A stretch of 64,000 nucleotides of DNA from Gemmatimonadota bacterium. GTDB lineage: Bacteria > Gemmatimonadota > Gemmatimonadetes > Gemmatimonadales > GWC2-71-9. The position numbers and the translations under genes were made by a program. Of the stretch, positions 54,102 through 62,962 are shown one piece after another. The stretch is from the NCBI GenBank assembly GCA_003221035.1, contig QHUB01000011.1, positions 1-64,000 of the forward strand, given 5' to 3'. The stretch's first letter is position 1. Each line of letters begins with the position of its first letter. The notes under the pieces are model-generated. The model searched no databases. It was not told where the DNA came from and worked only from the letters and a program-made list of their open reading frames with translations.

Positions 54102-55079
54102 CTATATCGGCTGACCCGCCTGCTTCAGCGCCGCGTATCCCATTCCCTTCAAACGCGAGATCCGCATGCTCATCGGCGGGTGAGTGGCGAACCTGTCGGC
54201 GAGCCATCCCTCGCTATTGGTGAATCGGCGCCCGAGCGGATCGGCGATGCAGAGATGGGCAGCCCCGCGCTTGATCGCCGCCGTCGGTGCGTCCGCCGCT
54301 TCGATCTTCGTGAGCGCGGAGGCGAGCGCCAGCGGATTGCGAGTGAACTGCGCGCTCATGGCGTCCGCCAGGTATTCGCGGCCGCGCTGGACGGCGAGCG
54401 CCAGAAGCTGGATGATGAGCGGCGCAAAGATCCAGGACAGCACCCAGAGCGCGACCAGGGCGGCGAGCAGCGGCCCGGCGTTCTTGCTTTTACGGCTCTC
54501 TCCCACGCGCATCGTCCGCCCCATCCCATCGCGCACCAGCAGTACCGCGCCCACGAGCGCGGCGAGCATCGTCATCAATCGAATATCGAGGTTCTTCACA
54601 TGCCCCAGCTCGTGGCCGATCACGCCCTGGAGCTCGTCCCGGTTGCAGATCGCCAATAGCCCGCGCGTCACCGCGATATGGGAGTCGCCCAGGTCGTGGC
54701 CGGTCGCGAATGCGTTGGGATCGTCGTCCGGGATGATCCAAACGCGCGGCCGCGGCACGCCGGCGGCGATCGCCATCTCGTCGACGACATTCGCCAGCTG
54801 TCGCTCGGCGTCGGTCTTCGGATCGGTCAACTCGGTGGCACCGGTCGACCAGAGCACCTTTTCCGGTCCGGTCCTGTACGCGTACCAGACGCCCAGGATC
54901 GCGAGCGTCGCCATCGCAATGCCGAGCCAGGGGAACGGGTGCCGGCCCTCCAGGGCCCAGATGTAGTCGCCGCCGAAGCCGAGCCAGGCGAAGAACAGCA
55001 CGAAGCCAATCACCAGCCAGGTCGTGCGCCGGCGATTGGCTTCCTGTTGCTGAAAGAGGTTAGCGTCCGGAGAGGTCAA
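54102..55079 (-). CDS. htpX: HtpX-type membrane zinc protease (M48)
   Basis: 325 residues from TTG 55079. Two N-terminal helices (about 20-40, 50-67), then VWIIPDDDPNAFATGHDLGDS, the zinc site VIGHELGHVKNLD, a further helix pair, and REYLADAMSAQF with the third ligand Glu. It degrades misfolded membrane proteins in quality control. Overlaps lemA by 20 bases, the common lemA-htpX arrangement. Confidence 0.93.
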   Translation of the reverse strand: MTSPDANLFQQQEANRRRTTWLVIGFVLFFAWLGFGGDYIWALEGRHPFPWLGIAMATLAILGVWYAYRTGPEKVLWSTGATELTDPKTDAERQLANVVDEMAIAAGVPRPRVWIIPDDDPNAFATGHDLGDSHIAVTRGLLAICNRDELQGVIGHELGHVKNLDIRLMTMLAALVGAVLLVRDGMGRTMRVGESRKSKNAGPLLAALVALWVLSWIFAPLIIQLLALAVQRGREYLADAMSAQFTRNPLALASALTKIEAADAPTAAIKRGAAHLCIADPLGRRFTNSEGWLADRFATHPPMSMRISRLKGMGYAALKQAGQPI

Positions 55080-55629
55080 CCTGCGGTACCGCGCGCTCGG
55101 CTTGATCCTCGATTTCCCACAGGTCCGCGCGCTCCACGTGGGCGAGGCCAGCCACGAGCGTCGTGGGGAATTGCTGCTGTTTGGTGTTGTACTGTGTCGC
55201 GGTGTCGTTATAGAGCTGCCGCGCGAACGCGATGCGATTCTCTGTGGAGGTCAGCTCTTCCTGCAGTTGCCCGATGTTGCCGGTCGCCTTGAGCTGTGGA
55301 TAGCGCTCCACCGTAACGAGGAGGCGTGACAACGCGCCGGACAAGGCGTTCTCCGCCTGGCTGATCTGTTTGACGCCTTCCGGTCCCGCCGCGTTCACCT
55401 TCACGGCCTGATTGCGCGCTTGAATCACCGCTTCGAGCGTCGACTTCTCGAAGTCCATCGCGCCCTTCACGGCGTTCACGAGGTTGGGAATCAGGTCATG
55501 GCGGCGTTTCAACTGCACATCGATCTGCTTGAACGCGTTCGCGGTCTGGTTCTTCAGCGAGATGAGCCCGTTGTACGCGCTCACTATCCACAGACCAGCG
55601 AGGACCACGAGTACCAGCAGCACCCACAT
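55060..55629 (-). CDS. lemA: LemA family protein
   Basis: 189 residues from ATG 55629. An N-terminal helix (about 1-20), then the family core GLISLKNQTANAFKQIDVQLKRRHDLIPNLVNAVKGAM and ENRIAFARQLYNDTATQYN. A membrane-anchored helical bundle of unknown exact role, usually paired with htpX. Confidence 0.93.
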   Translation of the reverse strand: MWVLLVLVVLAGLWIVSAYNGLISLKNQTANAFKQIDVQLKRRHDLIPNLVNAVKGAMDFEKSTLEAVIQARNQAVKVNAAGPEGVKQISQAENALSGALSRLLVTVERYPQLKATGNIGQLQEELTSTENRIAFARQLYNDTATQYNTKQQQFPTTLVAGLAHVERADLWEIEDQAERAVPQVDLSGR

Positions 55630-55688
55630 TTCAAATGCCTCCGGTAAGTGATGGAGGGGCGCAGCATGCTGCACCCCTACCCGATGTA

Positions 55689-56324
55689 TTACGAATTCTG
55701 TGGCAGGAGTTTCGCGATCGCCTGGCGCAGCGTCTCGGCCAGACCCTGATCATCCGAGCCAAGGCGGGCGAGCGGATGGTCGGTGTCGACGTGGAGCTCG
55801 ACGCCGCGCGTCACGGGGATGCGTCGCCAGGTTGTCGTGCCCGCGGTGTCTTTGACAGCGTCGCGTGTGAGCCACGCCGTCAGGGCGCGCCCCGAGCGGC
55901 CGCGTGGCATGCTCTCCGCGCCTTTGAGCGGCAGATGGTCGGGCGTCGGCAACGAGGCGCCGAGGGTCTGGGCGCAGCGCCGTTCGAGCACGTCGCCGGT
56001 CTGGTCGTGCATGTCCTTGGTGATCGCGGCGAGCGTGGCGCCCTCCATCTGGCGGAGCTTGATGGCGAGCAGCTGCAGGAAGTGCCTGTAGGAGTAGGTG
56101 GCCGCCGTCCCGCGACCTTCGGGCGGGCTGACCAGACCGCGCGTCACGTAGAAGCGAATCGTCCGCTCACTCGGTGCGGCTCGCGCGGCGGCGTTGATCG
56201 GGGTGACCGCCGACGCGTCGAGCACGGCGCCCACCACCACGGAAAGGTCCCGCAGGTTCCAGGGCGCGAGATTCCGATATTCTCGTAAGACGTGCAGTGG
56301 GTCGGCGTGCACGACCGTCGTCAT
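55689..56324 (-). CDS. MerR-family transcriptional regulator
   Basis: 211 residues. MerR-type HTH with SERTIRFYVTRGLVSPPEGRGTAATYSYRHFLQLLAIKLRQ at about 50-100; the effector part has no Cys/His metal pattern. N-terminal 50 residues are unlike standard MerR, so the HTH is internal. Binds promoters between -35 and -10 in family members. It sits after the response-regulator genes and overlaps the 56321 gene by 4 bases. Confidence 0.78.
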   Translation of the reverse strand: MTTVVHADPLHVLREYRNLAPWNLRDLSVVVGAVLDASAVTPINAAARAAPSERTIRFYVTRGLVSPPEGRGTAATYSYRHFLQLLAIKLRQMEGATLAAITKDMHDQTGDVLERRCAQTLGASLPTPDHLPLKGAESMPRGRSGRALTAWLTRDAVKDTAGTTTWRRIPVTRGVELHVDTDHPLARLGSDDQGLAETLRQAIAKLLPQNS

Positions 56325-56737
56325 GCGTCCATTGCCCCCGATTGGCGATCCTGCTGCAGCACCAACGCGATCCAGTCCATAACCTGCGTGAGGTTAAACG
56401 GTTTCCGAAGCACGGCGCAGCGGTGGTGTTCGAGCCAGCTGCGCACCTCCTGAGCTTCCGAGTCGCCTGTCATGATGGCGATATGGCCCTCCAGCGCCGG
56501 CCAGCGATGGATGATCGCAAGGTACAGCGCGAGGCCGGACATCGTCGGCAGATGGATGTCGAGCAGGAGGGCGTCGGCTTGTTCCGTGGCCAGCAGCTCG
56601 TAGGCGGCTTCGGCTGTCCCGGCGCTGAGCACGCGATACCCGTGTCGCTCGAGATACCGCTCGAGCACCCGTCTGAGGGCCGCCTCATCGTCGACAATGA
56701 GGACGGTGGCGGGCTTGGGTGGGGGCGCGGTCATCAT
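56321..56737 (-). CDS. Single-domain response regulator
   Basis: 138 residues from ATG 56737 (the longer frame is the shadow of the neighbour). Receiver fold: TVLIVDDEAALRRVLERYL with acidic pocket, phospho-Asp in LLLDIHLPTMSG, IAIMTGDSEAQE (Thr) and LRKPFNLTQVM (Lys). No output domain; likely a phospho-relay or protein partner. Coupled to the AraC-like gene. Confidence 0.88.
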   Translation of the reverse strand: MMTAPPPKPATVLIVDDEAALRRVLERYLERHGYRVLSAGTAEAAYELLATEQADALLLDIHLPTMSGLALYLAIIHRWPALEGHIAIMTGDSEAQEVRSWLEHHRCAVLRKPFNLTQVMDWIALVLQQDRQSGAMDA

Positions 56738-57534
56738 GAGGCGGCGGCCGTGAGCGCCAGGGCGGGAGTCAAGAACCGCGCGATGATGCGCGCCGTAGCC
56801 TGTTCGGTGCTGAGCGACAAGCGCATCTCCCCGGCGGTGAGGCCGAGGTAGGTGCGGGCGTGCTGCTGCAGCGTCTTGACCTGGGCATAGCCGAGCCGTT
56901 TCGCGACGTCCTCGATGGTGAAGCCCGGATCCTTGAGCAGGCGATGCGCGTACAGCACGCGCGCCGCAGCGAGGATGTGGCGCGGGCTCGGCAGGCCCGC
57001 CCGCGCGAACCAGCGCGCGCACGTGCCGCGGTCGACCCGCGCGCGAGCCGCGATCTGCTGGATGGTCTGGACGCCGCCAGCGCTGCGGATCGCGTCTTCC
57101 AGCACCCAGCGCAGCTCTCTCGGCAGCGCTGCGAGTGCGGGAGCCAGTTGTTCGACAAGGCGGTAAGACGCGGCGTGCATTGCCTCTTCTTCTATCAGGG
57201 TGCGCAGCCGGTCGGGGTGATCGTCCACGCCACGGAGCACGACCTGCCGGATGCCGCAGGGGCCGAGGGACAGCAGCACCGGCGCCAGTTGAGGCGTCAT
57301 GAGGGTGTAGAGGATCAGCCGCAGAGACGGGAAGAGGACATGCAGGCGCTCGATTTCCTCTCGGCTCGCAAGGCCACTCAAGGTAGGATCGACGACCGCA
57401 ATCTCCACCGGCCTTCCGCGAATCGTCTCGAGCGCGTCATCCCAAGTTGCTGCGTATGCGACGGCGAAGCGTGGCGCCACCGCGCCGCGCAGCCGCCGGA
57501 ACTGCAGGTCTGGGACTGCCGCCAGTACCAGCAT
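56734..57534 (-). CDS. AraC-type regulator with a receiver-like N-terminus
   Basis: 266 residues from ATG 57534 (an alternative start 20 codons upstream exists). The first 120 residues resemble a degenerate receiver (VEIAVVDPTLSG, LRLILYTLMTP). The C-terminal 100 are AraC-like HTH: RVDRGTCARWFARAGLPSPRH and AKRLGYAQVKTLQQHARTYLGLT. It may read signals via the neighbouring stand-alone receiver at 56321. Divergent from the small lipoprotein gene. Confidence 0.75.
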   Translation of the reverse strand: MLVLAAVPDLQFRRLRGAVAPRFAVAYAATWDDALETIRGRPVEIAVVDPTLSGLASREEIERLHVLFPSLRLILYTLMTPQLAPVLLSLGPCGIRQVVLRGVDDHPDRLRTLIEEEAMHAASYRLVEQLAPALAALPRELRWVLEDAIRSAGGVQTIQQIAARARVDRGTCARWFARAGLPSPRHILAAARVLYAHRLLKDPGFTIEDVAKRLGYAQVKTLQQHARTYLGLTAGEMRLSLSTEQATARIIARFLTPALALTAAAS

Positions 57535-57672
57535 ACCTCTACCGAACCTCCGCAAGAATCCCAAATGCCGCAAAAACGCCCTACGATGCCGCAAAAATGC
57601 CCTAAACGAAACGCACGGTCACGCGCAAGTTGGCTTGGAGCTTGAAAGCCACCATCAACTCGTGGAGGTCAT

Positions 57673-57804
57673 ATGTCCCGCCGCATCCGCACTCTCGTTG
57701 CGCTGTTCCTCGTTTCGTTTGCTTTGACCGCTGGGGCGTGTGCCGACGCGTCCGGCCCAACCAACAACGTGTGCGACCAGAGCAATCCCAACACCTGCCA
57801 CTGA
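57673..57804 (+). CDS. Tiny cysteine-containing lipoprotein
   Basis: 43 residues, below normal length cut-offs. ATG 57673 with GTGGAGG upstream. A basic-hydrophobic signal (SRRIRTLVALFLVSFALTA) ends in a lipobox GAC, leaving about 21 residues with two further Cys (CADASGPTN..VCDQSNPNTCH). Complete with stop. It might be a secreted or anchored signalling peptide. It faces the TPR gene tail to tail, 4 bases apart. Confidence 0.55.
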   Translation: MSRRIRTLVALFLVSFALTAGACADASGPTNNVCDQSNPNTCH

Positions 57805-57808
57805 ACGG

Positions 57809-59074
57809 TTAGGGATTCAGGGCTGCCAGGGAGGCTGATACCTCCCTGATGGCCTCAGTTGTCAGCGACCCGGGCTCCGATTCGCCGCGCTCGACTTCAT
57901 CCGGGGCGTGGCAGTCCCGGAGCCCGGCTTGTACCCGCTCAATCTTGAAAACCAATTCGTGTAAGTCATGCGCCGCGGCGATTTCCAAGGCGCGGCGCAA
58001 CTCTTCCTCGCCTCGATTGAAATTCCCGAATCGAGCAAATCCAATCGCCAACTTGTAGTGGTAGTCGGTCCGGATGTTTGGCAGCTCGTTTGGAACGTGC
58101 TCGAGGGCACGCTCGCGCCAACGCTCGAAGCCAACCCGGTCTCGCCTGAACGACGCACAGTTCATCAATTCGATTTTTGCGTTCGCCAGGTTATCGCTCA
58201 TGTGGTCGCGCCGCACGACCTCCATGAGCGCCCGCTCGGCACCAACAACGTCTCCGATGGCGAGTAACATCAGCCCCAGGTCGTTGAGGGTACGTAATTG
58301 CTGAGACTCGTCTTCGTACAATTCGTATGCTCGCCAGAGGTGTGGTACACCCTCGTGTGCGTTGCCGCGACGAGCGAGAATATTTCCCAACCCGTGCTGC
58401 GCCTGCGCCCGAACATCTCGGAAGGTTGTCGAGTCGACGTCCTGGAGGAGCGCCCGCCATTCGCGTTCAGCTTCGGGGAGGTTTCCGCAATAGTGAACAA
58501 CGTTGCAATGCCCGACCCGACTGAGGAGCACGGCATGCCGATCGCTGGCTAAGGTAGCGAGCCGGCCGGCCTCTGCATACGCTGCGTCGGCCCCTTCGAA
58601 ATCGGTCTGCTTCCTGCGCACTCGACCAAGTCGCATCCACGCAGAGATTGCGTCAGATGGTTGCAGGCGTCCGACGCTGACGCCGACCATGGTTTGGAGT
58701 ACGTCTTCGGCTTCCTCGAAATGGCCCTCTTGTTCCAGATACATCGCGAAGGCGAACAACGCGGGTGCCAACAGCTGGAACTCTCCAGTCCGATGTGCTT
58801 CGCCCGCCGCGCGCACTATGCAGCTGAGGTGCGAGGCTTCCGTGCCCTCGCCCGCGAGCTCGGTGCAGTAGCGCTCGGTCGCGGCCCACTGGTAGCGGAA
58901 TACGTCCGGCGCTGGAGCTTCACGATCCGGGGCGAGCAAGTCGACAAAGCGGAGCGCGAGAAACGCACCCTGCCCCAAACGAACCTCTGGGGAAGTGGCC
59001 GGTTCATCGGCCACACGTTGGAGGAAAACGGCGTGCGGTAATCCGGCGCCGCGAGACCGAAGCTCAGTGCTCAC
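57809..59074 (-). CDS. TPR-repeat protein
   Basis: 421 residues from GTG 59074. Tandem tetratricopeptide helices from about residue 65 to 400 (FAMYLEQEGHFEEAEDVLQTM, SAWMRLGRVRRKQTDFEGAD, GLGNILARRGNAHEGVPHL, LMLLAIGDVVGAERALMEVV). No HTH, kinase or enzyme domain seen. TPR superhelices bind peptides or proteins. The neighbouring tiny lipoprotein is a conceivable ligand; no direct evidence. Confidence 0.8.
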   Translation of the reverse strand: MSTELRSRGAGLPHAVFLQRVADEPATSPEVRLGQGAFLALRFVDLLAPDREAPAPDVFRYQWAATERYCTELAGEGTEASHLSCIVRAAGEAHRTGEFQLLAPALFAFAMYLEQEGHFEEAEDVLQTMVGVSVGRLQPSDAISAWMRLGRVRRKQTDFEGADAAYAEAGRLATLASDRHAVLLSRVGHCNVVHYCGNLPEAEREWRALLQDVDSTTFRDVRAQAQHGLGNILARRGNAHEGVPHLWRAYELYEDESQQLRTLNDLGLMLLAIGDVVGAERALMEVVRRDHMSDNLANAKIELMNCASFRRDRVGFERWRERALEHVPNELPNIRTDYHYKLAIGFARFGNFNRGEEELRRALEIAAAHDLHELVFKIERVQAGLRDCHAPDEVERGESEPGSLTTEAIREVSASLAALNP

Positions 59075-59201
59075 GGGCGATGCTCATGGCAGCAGCCGTG
59101 CCGAACGGCAAGACCATCACGGACACCAACATAGCGTCCGCCGTCCCGGTGCGTTAGACCGCAAATGGCGCGTTTTATGGCTTTTCGCCGAGTTTTTATG
59201 A

Positions 59202-59238
59202 TTGCAGGAAGGGATTCGCTGACACGTATAAATCATGA
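59202..59238 (+). promoter_or_regulatory. Promoter and leaderless start of the pseudopilin gene
   Basis: TTGCAG (59202-59207), 19-nt spacer, TATAAA (59227-59232), then 6 nt to ATG 59239. Confidence 0.5.
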
Positions 59239-59667
59239 ATGTCCAAAGGGTTCACACTCCTGGAAATGATGGTGGTCTTGGGGATCGCGGGCGTGCTGTT
59301 CGGGATATGGTTGCCGCGGGCCGCACGACTTCAGGACTGGCTCGAGACCGAGCGCGCCGCCGGCGACGTCACCACCGCGCTGGCCGTCGGCAGAAATGGC
59401 GCCGTCATGCAGTCGACTCGGGCTCGAGTCGAAATCGCGGCGGATACGTTGCGGATCGATCGGCTCTGGCCGAGCGGCTGGAAACCCTGGTGGCGGCTGG
59501 CGGGACCCGCGAGCCACGGCGTAACGCTGGAAGTTTCGAACCCAATTGTGACATTCGGGCCGACAGGGATGGGATGGGGCGTTTCGAACACGCGAATCGT
59601 GCTGCGGCGGGGGTCTCAAGCCGAAACAATCACGACATCCCGCGTCGGGAGAGTCAAGCGATGGTAG
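59239..59667 (+). CDS. Type II/IV pseudopilin, GspH/FimT-like
   Basis: 142 residues. The prepilin signal KGFTLLEMMVVLGIAGVLFG, with Glu at position +5 after Gly, is the peptidase cleavage site and membrane helix. The rest is beta-rich (ARVEIAADTLRIDRLW, TRIVLRRGSQAET). Such minor pilins cap secretion or pilus fibres. No other pilus genes in the window. Confidence 0.88.
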   Translation: MSKGFTLLEMMVVLGIAGVLFGIWLPRAARLQDWLETERAAGDVTTALAVGRNGAVMQSTRARVEIAADTLRIDRLWPSGWKPWWRLAGPASHGVTLEVSNPIVTFGPTGMGWGVSNTRIVLRRGSQAETITTSRVGRVKRW

Positions 59668-59818
59668 GATGCAACCGTTCAGCGGCTCGCTGCATCTAAT
59701 CGTATGAAACCAGGACGCACCACAGCACGTTAGAGCAGAGGGTCGCGGCTGAAGTGTGACGGCCACTTCACCCGACCCGCCAACCCCGGGGAGCTTCTCG
59801 CCCCGGGGTTTGGTCTTT
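59668..59818 (+). terminator. Structured 3' region and terminator after the pseudopilin gene
   Basis: 150 bases without a gene. An inner hairpin (gaagtg...cacttc, about 59749-59769) lies inside a gggtc...gaccc pair. The terminator proper is aaccccgggg (59782-59791) with ccccggggtt (59801-59810), then tggtctttt. Confidence 0.75.
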
Positions 59819-60912
59819 TAGAGCGCTGGACCGACGTCCTCGTCCAGAAAGACCAGCGTCCCGCGCCGTGCCACGATTCTCACCAGCGCATCATAGACAG
59901 TGGAATCGAGCACCGTTCCCGAGAGATCGCCCATCCGCTCGACTGCCTCCTCCGGCGTCATCTTGTCTTGATAGGGTCGTGCGGTCGTAAGCGCGTCGTA
60001 GATTTCCGCCGAACCGATGATGCGGCCGCCTAGGGGGATCTCATCGCCGCGCAAACCGTCGGGGTACCCGGTGCCGTCGACGCGCTCGTGATGACTCTTT
60101 ACCATTTGCACGATGTCGCCGAGATGCACGAGCGGCGAGAGGATCTGCGCGCCGATGATGACATGCTGCTTCACGTGCTCGAATTCTTCAGCGGTAAGCG
60201 GCCCTTCCTTATTAACAACGGCGTCTCGCGTCCCGATCTTACCGAGATCATGGAGCCGGCCGGCCATGCGGACGCGCTCGACGTCTTCCTCGGCCAACCC
60301 GAGCTCCGTGGCGATGTTCGCCGAGAGGTCGGCCACCCGGGCGGAGTGACCGCGCAGATATGGGTCTTTGGCCTCGAGTGCGTTGACGAGCGCTTCGAGA
60401 GTGGCCGTTGAAATGCGCTCCATGCGGTGTTGCTGACGGTGAAGCTCCGCCGTGCGAGTCGTCACCTCTTCTTTGAGCCACTCGTTGAGATGGCGATTCT
60501 CGAGCAGCATCTCGCGTCGCTTGAGCGCCCGCTGCACCGCGCGTCCCAAATCCGCAAGCTCGATCGGTTTCGTGAGATAATCCATCGCGCCACGTTGCAT
60601 GCACAGCGCCGCGCTCGTTGCGTCGTTGACGGCGGTTAGCATGAGAATCGCGAGCTCCGGTTCGATTTCCAGAGCGTGCGGCACGAGGTCCACGCCGCTC
60701 GTGCCGGGCATGCGAATATCGGACAGCATGAGTGCGATCTTGTGGAGGCGCAGTTGCTGGAGCGCCTCGTCGGCGGAGCTGGCCGCGTACACCTCGAATT
60801 GTTGGTGCTTCAGGAACTTCCGCAGCGCGTTGCGGATCGGCTCTTCGTCGTCGACCACCAGCACCGTGACCAGGCCTGCGGGAGCGGTCAACCGATCTCC
60901 TTGAGATGGCAC
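59818..60912 (-). CDS. Response regulator with HD-GYP domain (cyclic-di-GMP phosphodiesterase)
   Basis: 364 residues. Receiver at about 15-130: TVLVVDDEEPIRNALRKFL, LMLSDIRMPGTSG (phospho-Asp), DYLTKPIELADL. A coiled-coil linker leads to HD-GYP at about 165-355: LRGHSARVADLS, GRLHDLGKIGTRD (HD), VKSHHERVDGTGYPDGLRGDEIPL (HE and GYP). It hydrolyses cyclic-di-GMP in response to phosphorylation. No kinase is next to it. Confidence 0.93.
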   Translation of the reverse strand: MPSQGDRLTAPAGLVTVLVVDDEEPIRNALRKFLKHQQFEVYAASSADEALQQLRLHKIALMLSDIRMPGTSGVDLVPHALEIEPELAILMLTAVNDATSAALCMQRGAMDYLTKPIELADLGRAVQRALKRREMLLENRHLNEWLKEEVTTRTAELHRQQHRMERISTATLEALVNALEAKDPYLRGHSARVADLSANIATELGLAEEDVERVRMAGRLHDLGKIGTRDAVVNKEGPLTAEEFEHVKQHVIIGAQILSPLVHLGDIVQMVKSHHERVDGTGYPDGLRGDEIPLGGRIIGSAEIYDALTTARPYQDKMTPEEAVERMGDLSGTVLDSTVYDALVRIVARRGTLVFLDEDVGPAL

Positions 60913-60918
60913 CGCAAA

Positions 60919-61785
60919 CTAGGAATCGGCTGTGATGAACGCCAGAGCGACGGGGTTGGGGATGATGCCGGCCGCGTGCGCGCGCGCCAGCAATTCTGCG
61001 ACGGCGCGCCTGCCCGTCGCGCCGTAATCCACCGTGTAGGCGTTCACGTACATGCCGACGAAGCGGTCGGTGCGGTCTGCATCGAGGCCGCGGCTGAACG
61101 CTTGAGCGTGGTGCAACGCTTCCGCCCGATGGGCCAAGCCATACTCGATGCTTGCCTTCAAGTCGCGGGCGATCGCGTGCATGAGCTCATCCCCGAGATC
61201 ACGACGCACCACGTTGCCGCCGAGCGGAAGCGGCAAACGGGTCTCCTGGTGCCACCATTCACCCATGTCGGCCCACAAATGCAGGCCGCGATCGGCGAAG
61301 GTGAGCTGACCCTCGTGAATCAGGAGTCCGGCGTCGGCGTTGCCGGCGGCAACATAGTCCTCGATCTGATCGAACGGTACGACCACGTGTCGAGCGGCGG
61401 GCTGATAGAGGCGCAGCGCGAGAAACGCGGTCGTCAGCTCTCCGGGGACGGCCACAAGACGACCTGCCAGCTGCTGCCGTGGGTCATGCGGCGCAGGTTC
61501 GCGGGCGACGATCCGCGGGCCATAGCGATCGCCAATGCTCGCGCCGTGTGCGAGCAGCGCGTAGCGGTCGGCGAGATAGGCAAAGGCGTGCAGCGAAACG
61601 GCGGTGACTTCGAGCTCGCCGGCAAGCGCGCGCCGATTGAGGCTCTCGATGTCGGCCAGCTCGTGCGTGTAGCGGCGGCCACCCGTGTCGATCTTGCCGG
61701 AGGCCATTGCCCAGAACATGAACGCATCGTCCGCATCCGGGCTGTGCGCGACGCGGATGATGCGCGACAATGTCGCGCCGGTCAT
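60919..61785 (-). CDS. mqnD: 1,4-dihydroxy-6-naphthoate synthase, futalosine pathway
   Basis: 288 residues. Starts with RVAHSPDADDAFMFWAM, the family signature, and continues VTAVSLHAFAYLADRYALL, IEDYVAAGNADAGLLIHEGQ and LPLPLGGNVVRRDL. It makes the naphthoate precursor of menaquinone from cyclic dehypoxanthinylfutalosine. It implies menaquinone as the respiratory quinone here, relevant to the CydA-like gene. Starts inside the stop of the 62477 gene. Confidence 0.92.
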   Translation of the reverse strand: MTGATLSRIIRVAHSPDADDAFMFWAMASGKIDTGGRRYTHELADIESLNRRALAGELEVTAVSLHAFAYLADRYALLAHGASIGDRYGPRIVAREPAPHDPRQQLAGRLVAVPGELTTAFLALRLYQPAARHVVVPFDQIEDYVAAGNADAGLLIHEGQLTFADRGLHLWADMGEWWHQETRLPLPLGGNVVRRDLGDELMHAIARDLKASIEYGLAHRAEALHHAQAFSRGLDADRTDRFVGMYVNAYTVDYGATGRRAVAELLARAHAAGIIPNPVALAFITADS

Positions 61786-62477
61786 GACGGAGGCCGCCGC
61801 GGATTCTGCGCCTGGCGCTCGGCTTCGTTATGGAAGCTCGTCAGCGGATTCTTGTGCTCGTCGTACTCGGGGCGCTTCCGCGCCAGCTCGGCCGACTCGT
61901 GGCTCAAGAAGTCGGCATACGCCTTTTGCTCCTGGCCTTTGTTTCCGAGCTCCTGGTAGGCGTGCGCGCGGAGGATATAGATGAAGAGGTGCGTGGGTAT
62001 TGATTGGCGGATGGTGTCGGCCTCGGCGAGCGCGCCGTTGGGGTCTCCGCCCGCGAGTTCCAGCATCCCGACGTGATAGCGCGAATCGGCATCGAGACTC
62101 GGGAGCTGTGCGTAGGCGCCGAGCGCCATCGGAACGAAAAACTGCGCGCTGTCCATCTTGCCGGCCTCGACCAGCATCATGACGCGATTGAACAGACGAG
62201 TGGCGCGTTCTTCGGGGGACATCTGGCTGATGTCAGGAGGCTGGAGTTGGGAGGCAGGGGAGGCCGATGCAAATGGTGCGGGCTCGGTTCCTGACTTCCG
62301 GCCTCCGGCTCCTCGCATGGCGACCACGGTGGCGAGTGCACCGAGCGCCGCGCCGGCGAGTGCCCAGGGGATGCCGGCTCGCCAGCCGGACGGGACTGCT
62401 GTGGCGACGGCCGCGCCACATTTGTGGCAGAACCGCGCGGTCGAGGAGAGTTGGGCACCGCAGGCATGACAAGTCAT
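61782..62477 (-). CDS. Zinc-ribbon membrane protein with TPR-like C-terminus
   Basis: 231 residues from ATG 62477. N-terminal zinc ribbon CHACGAQLSSTARFCHKCG, one membrane helix (about 35-55), then TPR-like helices (about 115-205, YHVGMLELAGGDPNGALAEA, AHAYQELGNKGQEQKAYADFL). Proteins of this layout are often envelope sensors or scaffolds. It precedes mqnD with a 4-base overlap, but a functional link is unproven. Confidence 0.65.
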   Translation of the reverse strand: MTCHACGAQLSSTARFCHKCGAAVATAVPSGWRAGIPWALAGAALGALATVVAMRGAGGRKSGTEPAPFASASPASQLQPPDISQMSPEERATRLFNRVMMLVEAGKMDSAQFFVPMALGAYAQLPSLDADSRYHVGMLELAGGDPNGALAEADTIRQSIPTHLFIYILRAHAYQELGNKGQEQKAYADFLSHESAELARKRPEYDEHKNPLTSFHNEAERQAQNPRRPPS

Positions 62478-62535
62478 TAGGGGGAGAATGTAACCCGGCC
62501 TAGCGGCTCTCCGGAAAGCCGGTAGTGTAGGTCCC

Positions 62536-62781
62536 ATGGCCGCTACCGAATACGGCAAGCACATGGGAGAGCTCAAGCGTGGGGAGCAGCGCTGGGACGT
62601 CTTTCTCGAGGGTCAGCCCGACAGTTCCATGGGTGCGGTGCGGGGCCGTATTCACTTTGTGAGTGGTCAGCAGCACAAGGTTACAGGTTGGATCTTCCTG
62701 GAATGGAAGGAAAAAGATATTCACGAGCGGTTTGGTGAGTTTTCGGCGGTCGAGCTGTTGCACTTTGTGGAGTCGCTGTAA
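62536..62781 (+). CDS. Small protein of unknown function
   Basis: 81 residues (MAATEYGKHMGELKRGEQRW..., VTGWIFLEWKEKDIHERFGEF). Mixed and charged, no motif. TAGTGT lies 7 nt before the ATG without a ribosome site. Confidence 0.5.
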   Translation: MAATEYGKHMGELKRGEQRWDVFLEGQPDSSMGAVRGRIHFVSGQQHKVTGWIFLEWKEKDIHERFGEFSAVELLHFVESL

Positions 62782-62875
62782 CGCAACTGTAGCACAAATG
62801 GGCGTACAGTTTGCACATTTCCACATCACAAATCGTACGTCAGCCTCCATTTCGTGCAATTCGTGCACGGATTTC

Positions 62876-62904
62876 TTGACACCAGATAGCAGGCACTCTA
62901 GCTT
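62876..62904 (+). promoter_or_regulatory. glnA promoter
   Basis: TTGACA (62876-62881), 17-nt spacer, TAGCTT (62899-62904), 58 nt before the glnA start. The region 62782-62962 otherwise holds A/T-rich sequence and no gene. A ribosome site GGAAGGAG is at about 62945. Confidence 0.65.
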
Positions 62905-62962
62905 CCCGTATGGCCCGCCGCTTGCAAAGCGCGTCACCGACTCGGGAAGGAGACCCCTCGCA

